Positions 59,584 through 64,000 of a stretch of DNA of 64,000 nt are shown piece by piece (position 1 is the first letter of the stretch; every line of letters starts with the position of its first letter). Position numbers and translations under genes: made by a program. Below the pieces are notes generated by a model. That model worked only from the letters and a program-made list of their open reading frames with translations. It searched no databases and had not been told where the DNA came from. This DNA comes from Sphingomonas gellani. GTDB lineage: Bacteria > Pseudomonadota > Alphaproteobacteria > Sphingomonadales > Sphingomonadaceae. The stretch covers positions 1-64,000 of the forward strand of contig NZ_FOCF01000010.1 of the NCBI RefSeq assembly GCF_900110035.1, read 5' to 3'.

Positions 59584-60395
59584 GCGCTCGCGTCGTCCTG
59601 CCCGCGTTGCTGCTGGCCGCCGGCGCGGCGCCGGCCTTACCGGCGCAGGAGCGTGCGGTGTCACCAGCCCCCTACACGTTGCCGAACAGCGCGGTGTTCG
59701 TGATAAACAGCGCGGCGGCGGAGTCCTACACCATCTCGGTGGCGTGGCCCGATGGCGCGCCGCCGGCGGCGGGCTGGCCGGTGCTGTACGTCCTCGACGG
59801 AGAAGACAATTTCGCGATCGCGGCAGTCACGGCGCGGCGCCTCGCCCACGCAGGCGCTCGCAGTGGGGTGGAGGCGGGCGTGGTGGTCGGCATCGATGCC
59901 GGCCCGCTCGCGCGCCGCGTGCGCGACTACACCCCCGCGACGCCCGGCTGGACGATCCCGGCGGGACGCCCCGCAAGCGGGCTTGCGACCGGTGGCGGGG
60001 AAGCGTTCCTCGACCTGATCGCCACGCGGGTGCAACCGGCGATCCGCGCCCGTTGGCGAGTGGATGCGACTCGCGATACGTTGCTCGGTCACAGCTTCGG
60101 CGCAGTCTTGGCGTTGCATGCCGCGCTGACACGCCCCGCCCTGTTTGACCATGTGGTGGCGGTGAGCCCGTCGACATGGTTCGGCGACGATCTGCTCACA
60201 CGCGAGGCCACCGCAGCACCGAGCCGAGCGGCGGCGCTGATCGCCGAGGGTGACGGCGGGGATGCGGCCGCGGCGCTGGCAACGCGGATGGCGGGCGCAC
60301 GCTTCCTCGCGCTGCCGGGGCAATCGCATGGGACGACGATGTTGGCCGCGATGGCGCCGGCGGTCACCTTCGCCTTCGGCAATTCGGCGCAATGA
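59580..60395 (+). CDS. Exported esterase, Fes/IroE-like
   Basis: A 271-residue alpha/beta hydrolase starting at GTG inside the receptor stop. A signal peptide (VVLPALLLAAGAAPALPA) is followed by a D-type esterase domain: YTISVAWPDGAPPAAGWPVLYVLDGEDNF, then TRDTLLGHSFGAVLALHAAL with Ser in GHSFG, ending in the His of GQSHGTTM. IroE- and Fes-like enzymes hydrolyse ester-linked siderophores such as enterobactin, releasing iron. The operon position next to a siderophore receptor fits. Overlaps the next gene by four bases. Confidence 0.8.
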   Translation: MSARVVLPALLLAAGAAPALPAQERAVSPAPYTLPNSAVFVINSAAAESYTISVAWPDGAPPAAGWPVLYVLDGEDNFAIAAVTARRLAHAGARSGVEAGVVVGIDAGPLARRVRDYTPATPGWTIPAGRPASGLATGGGEAFLDLIATRVQPAIRARWRVDATRDTLLGHSFGAVLALHAALTRPALFDHVVAVSPSTWFGDDLLTREATAAPSRAAALIAEGDGGDAAAALATRMAGARFLALPGQSHGTTMLAAMAPAVTFAFGNSAQ

Positions 60396-60667
60396 TCGTC
60401 GCGTGGCTTGCCGCAGGTACAACGCTGGCCGGTGCCGTCGCGGTGTATCTCGCCGCGCCCCATCAGGCGCTGACGACGGGCCACGTCACGCATCGGCGCG
60501 CATGGCGCCGGGCCGGCGGCGCGGCGCTGACGCTTGCCCTCGTTCTGCTGCTGACCGTGCAAGGCTCCGCGACCGCGGTGTTCACCTGGATGACGGGCGT
60601 GATGCTGGTATGGACGGTGGTGCCCGTCGTCGCACGCTGGTGGCACTATCGGGGGGAACGGCCGTGA
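60392..60667 (+). CDS. Small membrane protein, DUF3325-like
   Basis: A 91-residue protein with three hydrophobic segments (WLAAGTTLAGAVAVYLA; GAALTLALVLLLTVQGSATAVFTW; VMLVWTVVPVVARWW). Such small proteins sit between TonB receptors and PepSY proteins in proteobacterial iron uptake operons; I assign DUF3325 from this position and the helix pattern. Function unknown. It overlaps both neighbours by four bases. Confidence 0.6.
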   Translation: MIVAWLAAGTTLAGAVAVYLAAPHQALTTGHVTHRRAWRRAGGAALTLALVLLLTVQGSATAVFTWMTGVMLVWTVVPVVARWWHYRGERP

Positions 60668-60954
60668 CAATGCTCACCAGCCGCGACTGGTTCGGCAAGG
60701 TTTCCGCCGCGACGACCCTCGGCTTCACGCTGGCGCTTGCGCTCACCTGCACCTTCGCGGCAGCCTTTTGGCATGGCGATGGCTACTTCACCGCGCAGGG
60801 GCAGGTCGCGATGTGGCTTGTCGCCCCGATCTGGTGCGCGCTGCTCGGCTTCTGCTTCCTGTTCCGCAGCGGCGCGCTGGCATGGGGATGGCTGGCACTC
60901 GCGAATCTGGCAGCCTGGACGCTCTATGCCGCCACCCGCCTTGTTGCGAATTGA
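60664..60954 (+). CDS. Small membrane protein, DUF3649-like
   Basis: A 96-residue protein with GTG start overlapping the previous stop. Three hydrophobic segments (TLGFTLALALTCTFAAAFW; VAMWLVAPIWCALLGFCFLF; WLALANLAAWTLYAAT). DUF3649-type proteins occupy this place in similar operons. It has no recognisable catalytic residues. Confidence 0.6.
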   Translation: MTMLTSRDWFGKVSAATTLGFTLALALTCTFAAAFWHGDGYFTAQGQVAMWLVAPIWCALLGFCFLFRSGALAWGWLALANLAAWTLYAATRLVAN

Positions 60955-60959
60955 CCGCG

Positions 60960-62540
60960 ATGCGAACCGACATCGTCAAGATGTACAAGGACGTACACAG
61001 CTGGGTCGGCATCATCGCGGGGCTGGCGCTGTTCATCGCCTTCTACGCCGGCGCGATCACCATGTTCGAGGAACCGCTCAACCGCTGGGCCGCCGCGCCG
61101 ACGCGGATCGCACCGCCGGTTTCGCTCGCCCGCACGCCCGAGCTGATCGACAAGGTCCTCCGCACGCACCCGGAGGCGCGCGCCGCCTACACCGTCAATC
61201 TGACGACCGGCCCCGACATGCCCGCACGGGTCAGCTGGACCACGGGCACGCGGCGCGCGCCCGGTTCGACGTTCCTCGCCGCGCTCTCCGCCGACGGATC
61301 GCTTCAGGTCGTGAAGCAGCAGCCCTCACCCGTCGCGCAGTTCATCGACGTCCTACACCAGCAGGTCGGCCTCCCCTTGCCTCACGCCGTAGCCATGCCG
61401 ATCATGGGGGTGATATCGCTGCTCTACGCCGTCGCGATCATTTCCGGCATCATCGTCCTGCTACCCAGCCTGGTGAAGGACCTGTTCGCTCTCAGGTTCG
61501 GCAGGAATGTGAAGCGGATGTGGCTAGACCTGCACAACGTGCTCGGACTGTTCAGCCTGCCGTTCCACATCGTCATGGCACTGACGGCGGTGGTTTTTGC
61601 CTTCCACGACCAGATCTACACGGCGCAAGGTGCGGTTCAGCGGATTGGGACGGCGGCAGTTGAGGCGCGCAGCCCACCGCCGGACGGCCCCAAGCCGCCG
61701 CCCCCGCTGGATGCGGTCACAGGCACGCTACCGCCTGCCGAACTGCAACAAAGGCTGTCGCGATCGCTGCCCGGCTTTGAGCTGCGGACGATACGCTACG
61801 ATTATGACGAGAAAGAAGGGCCGCACGGACAGATTGCCGGCGTTGACCCACGCTACGGGCTGCGCGCGCCGACCTACGGCATGGGGGAGATCGACACGCG
61901 TACCGGCGCGATCCGCAAGTCAGATTACCTGCCGGGACGGCAAGGTGCCTGGTTCGCCACGGTCACCAGCTTCTTCGCCCTTCATTTTGGCAGCTTCGGC
62001 GGCGTCGCCGTGCGCTGGGGATATTTCCTCCTGGGCCTGGCCGGCGCGTTCCTCTTCTACACGGGCAATCTCCTGTGGATCGAAAGCCGCCGAAAGCGTG
62101 AGCGGAAGAATGGCGCGGTCGAACAGACGCGTGCAACTAGGGTGCTGGGCGCCCTTACCACAGGAGTGCCCCTCGGCTGCGTTGCCGGCATCTCCGTGAC
62201 GATCGCCGCCGCCAAGTGGTTGTCTCCTGATCTACCCGCTCTCGCTGCCTGGCATAGCCGCATATACTATCTGGTGTTTGTCGGCGCGATCGTGTGGGCG
62301 TTGGTCCGCGGCCCCGCCCGCGCGGGGCCTGTGCTGCTGTGGTTTGCCGCTGGCACAGCCCTGCTGATTCCCGCGACCAGTCTGGTGTCTACACTGCTCC
62401 GACGGGGCTGGCACCCTGCCGCCGTCTTCAGCCCGGTAGAGGTAATCGCCATATTCGCCGCCTTGGCGCTGGCGCTCACCGCGCGGAGTGCGCAGCGACG
62501 CGCCGCAGGCGCACCGCGCGATAGCGTGTGGTCCACTTAA
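60960..62540 (+). CDS. PepSY-domain membrane protein, siderophore-iron reductase-like
   Basis: A 526-residue PepSY-TM protein. The N-terminus shows KMYKDVHSWVGIIAGLALFIAFYAGAITMFEEPL; the second helix pair carries LHQQVGLPLPHAVAMPIMGVISLLYAVAIISGI and WLDLHNVLGLFSLPFHIVMALTAVVFAF, with the conserved His residues in DLHN and PFHI that bind heme or redox centres. Further helices follow at the C-terminus. Members are thought to reduce ferric siderophores in the periplasm. The ATG is at 60960, five bases after the previous stop. It ends the iron uptake operon. Confidence 0.85.
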   Translation: MRTDIVKMYKDVHSWVGIIAGLALFIAFYAGAITMFEEPLNRWAAAPTRIAPPVSLARTPELIDKVLRTHPEARAAYTVNLTTGPDMPARVSWTTGTRRAPGSTFLAALSADGSLQVVKQQPSPVAQFIDVLHQQVGLPLPHAVAMPIMGVISLLYAVAIISGIIVLLPSLVKDLFALRFGRNVKRMWLDLHNVLGLFSLPFHIVMALTAVVFAFHDQIYTAQGAVQRIGTAAVEARSPPPDGPKPPPPLDAVTGTLPPAELQQRLSRSLPGFELRTIRYDYDEKEGPHGQIAGVDPRYGLRAPTYGMGEIDTRTGAIRKSDYLPGRQGAWFATVTSFFALHFGSFGGVAVRWGYFLLGLAGAFLFYTGNLLWIESRRKRERKNGAVEQTRATRVLGALTTGVPLGCVAGISVTIAAAKWLSPDLPALAAWHSRIYYLVFVGAIVWALVRGPARAGPVLLWFAAGTALLIPATSLVSTLLRRGWHPAAVFSPVEVIAIFAALALALTARSAQRRAAGAPRDSVWST

Positions 62541-62760
62541 GCTTAGCCGGCATTGTTCGGCTTGACCCGGTAAGTGACGTCTTTGACTGTTCAATGTCGG
62601 CGATCGGGCTGGCGAACGGCCCAATGAAGGGACATACTTCAGACGATCTGAACACGATCTACCTTCTACCCTACTGCACGGCAGTTGGGACCCATTGCCG
62701 GACATTTACCGCCCTGAACCCGGTTCCCACCTTCGGACGCTTTCTGTGGATGGCTCCCGC

Positions 62761-63005
62761 GTTGCAAGGGTAATTTGATGATCTGACGTATGGTCGGGTG
62801 CAGCTCTCTGTTCGGCCTGTTGGTGCAGCCGGTGAAGGGCTGCTGGCCCTGATGGAGTCCGCGAGCTGGGTCCCATCTCGTTCAACAGGCTATGATGCCT
62901 TGAGCGTCCGTTGGGTTGTCCCTGCTCCCGGTCTGACCGGTTCGCCATCACATCGCATCGCTCTCGCAACCTCGTGAAACTGGTCTCCTTTGCCTCGGTG
63001 GATGC
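62761..63005 (-). ncRNA. Candidate guide (bridge/seek) RNA region of the second IS1111-group element
   Basis: This is the noncoding 3' end. It shares with the first element CCTGTTGGTGCAGC (62816-62829), GCTGGCCCTGATG (62842-62854) and GGGTCCCAT (62868-62876); block starts are 26 and 26 bases apart here versus 24 and 28 there. Sequence between the blocks differs, as guide loops should. Ends are not defined. Confidence 0.5.
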
Positions 63006-63017
63006 TCAGCTAAATTG

Positions 63018-64000
63018 CTATGCGGCGAGCCTGGGCTGGTGCCTGGCTTGATATGTTTCCCCGCGCACCATGATCGCCCAGACCACCCGCGCAGTCCTGT
63101 TGGCCATGGCAACGGTTGCCACGCGGACCGGCTTGCGCGCGAGCAGTGCTACGAGCCGCGGGTCAGCGCTCTCCGGCTTACGCTTCACGCCCTTGATCAA
63201 CGACGTCATGCCGACGACCAGGAGTGTGCGCAGGTACTTGTCGCCCATCTTGGTGATGCGCCCCAGTCGCTCCTTGCCGCCGCTTGAATGCTGGCGTGGT
63301 GTCAGGCCCAACCAGGCGGCGAACTCTCGTCCTGAGCGGAAGTGGTTGGGATCGGTGACCGACGCAGCAAGCGCTGTTGCTCCCATCGGGCCAATGCCGG
63401 GGATCGACATGAGGCGACGAGCCGTATCGTTGGTCCTTTGCCAGGCGAGCAGATCGAGATCGATCTCTCGGCACTGCGCGTGGGTATCGAGAGCCTGCTG
63501 CGACAAGCGTCCGATGATCTTCGCGGCCTCGGGTGGCAAGCTTGGTGCCTCGCCGTCGACGATCGCCCGCGCCACCTCCAACGCGCGGTGGACCCCTTGC
63601 GGGATATCGATGCCGAACTCGGCCAGCAGCCCCCGCATCATGTTGACCAGTTGCGTGCGCTGCTTGACCAACAGATCGCGCGCCCGATGCATCGACAGAG
63701 CCGCTTGCTGCTCAGGCGACTTCACCGGCACGAACCGCATCGTCGGACGCGTCACAGCCTCGCAGATCGCCTCGGCGTCGTTGGCGTCGGTCTTGCCGCG
63801 CTTCACATACGGCTTGACGTAGGCCGGCGGCATCATCCGCACATCGTGGCCCAACCTGATCAGCTCGCGAGCCCAATGATGCGCCGTGCCGCACGCCTCC
63901 ATGCCGACAAGACAAGGCGGTAGCTTCGTGAAGAATGGCAGAACCTGCGCTCGTCGCAGCGCCCTGCGGACAACCACGTTGCCCTCCAGGCTTACGCCGT
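63018..64000 (-). CDS. IS110-family (IS1111 group) transposase, 5' end outside window
   Basis: At least 327 residues. The DEDD domain is partly visible: LVGMEACGTAHHWARELIRLGHDVRMMPP (Glu), KRGKTDANDAEAICEAVTRPTMRF (Asp pair). The C-terminal part has IPGIGPMGATALAASVTDP and GREFAAWLGLTPRQHSSGGKERLGRITKMGDKYLRTLL with the conserved Ser. The first Asp would lie beyond the window edge; the frame is open to 64000. Similarity to the other copy is clear, but many residues differ, so these are separate acquisitions and not recent duplicates. Confidence 0.88.
   Translation of the reverse strand, partial: GVSLEGNVVVRRALRRAQVLPFFTKLPPCLVGMEACGTAHHWARELIRLGHDVRMMPPAYVKPYVKRGKTDANDAEAICEAVTRPTMRFVPVKSPEQQAALSMHRARDLLVKQRTQLVNMMRGLLAEFGIDIPQGVHRALEVARAIVDGEAPSLPPEAAKIIGRLSQQALDTHAQCREIDLDLLAWQRTNDTARRLMSIPGIGPMGATALAASVTDPNHFRSGREFAAWLGLTPRQHSSGGKERLGRITKMGDKYLRTLLVVGMTSLIKGVKRKPESADPRLVALLARKPVRVATVAMANRTARVVWAIMVRGETYQARHQPRLAA

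Larger units (their letters stand above)
62746..64000 (-). mobile_element. Second IS1111-group insertion sequence, 5' end outside window
   Basis: A subterminal-repeat-like GTGGATGGCTCCCGC (62746-62760) resembles the left repeat of the first element (GTGGACGGCCCTCC). About 255 noncoding bases separate it from the transposase stop, and the transposase runs off the right edge. The element is clearly related to the copy at 26713-28056 but diverged. Confidence 0.75.

Noticed and set aside
1..64000. CRISPR arrays, tRNA and rRNA genes
   Set aside because: No regularly spaced short repeats and no cloverleaf or rRNA signature were noticed on reading both strands; a dedicated scan was not possible.

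Overview
The window looks like a chromosomal accessory region of a high-GC alphaproteobacterium, most likely Sphingomonas or a close relative in the Sphingomonadaceae. The evidence is four TonB-dependent receptors next to sugar- and peptide-degrading genes, frequent ATGA/GTGA gene overlaps, and insertion sequences of the IS6, IS5, IS91 and IS110/IS1111 groups. No rRNA, tRNA or CRISPR array was seen.

Region by region. (1) 1-5.4 kb: the 5' part of an IS6-type transposase, then a gentisate degradation cluster on the minus strand (MFS transporter, IclR regulator, gentisate 1,2-dioxygenase, fumarylpyruvate hydrolase, maleylpyruvate isomerase). (2) 5.3-11.9 kb: a small sugar locus with a TonB receptor, a truncated DUF1593 gene, a LacI regulator and a GH3 beta-glucosidase. 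Copies of TTAGCGCTAA/T lie in front of both the receptor and the glucosidase. (3) 11.9-16.1 kb: insertion-sequence debris (an IS6 end remnant, a second LacI gene with an altered tail, an IS5 remnant) and an IS91-type element with a paired tyrosine recombinase. (4) 16.4-26.6 kb: an erythromycin-esterase-like gene, a LytTR membrane regulator divergent from an acyltransferase, a DGPF protein with an ECF42-like sigma factor, an ArsR/GST pair, and a tightly overlapping five-gene operon of unknown function (NIPSNAP, ABM monooxygenase, NAD epimerase, DUF849, S41 peptidase). (5) 26.7-28.1 kb: a complete IS1111-group element.

(6) 28.4-55.0 kb is the main feature. It reads as one locus for taking apart plant hydroxyproline-rich glycoproteins such as extensins. 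Exported enzymes: GH27 alpha-galactosidase, GH43, GH127 beta-L-arabinofuranosidase, a DUF5695-like protein, an Svx/AvrXca-type HExxH peptidase, an S9 prolyl-peptidase-like enzyme and a DUF885 peptidase. Cytoplasmic enzymes: 4-hydroxyproline epimerase, FAD D-amino-acid dehydrogenase, DHDPS-type deaminase and an LDH2-family imine reductase. Two TonB receptors, an amino-acid permease and a GntR/FCD regulator complete the set. Four sites sharing CGTATA, consensus near TATAYCGTATA, sit in front of the transcription units and probably bind the GntR protein.

(7) 55.4-62.5 kb: an isochorismatase-type hydrolase with a GlxA-like AraC regulator, then an iron-siderophore uptake operon (TonB receptor, esterase, two small membrane proteins, PepSY protein). 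(8) 62.7 kb to the edge: a second, diverged IS1111-group element. Its noncoding 3' end shares short, equally spaced blocks with the first copy, as expected for a guide RNA.

All assignments come from reading the sequence and recalling family motifs; no database search was run.
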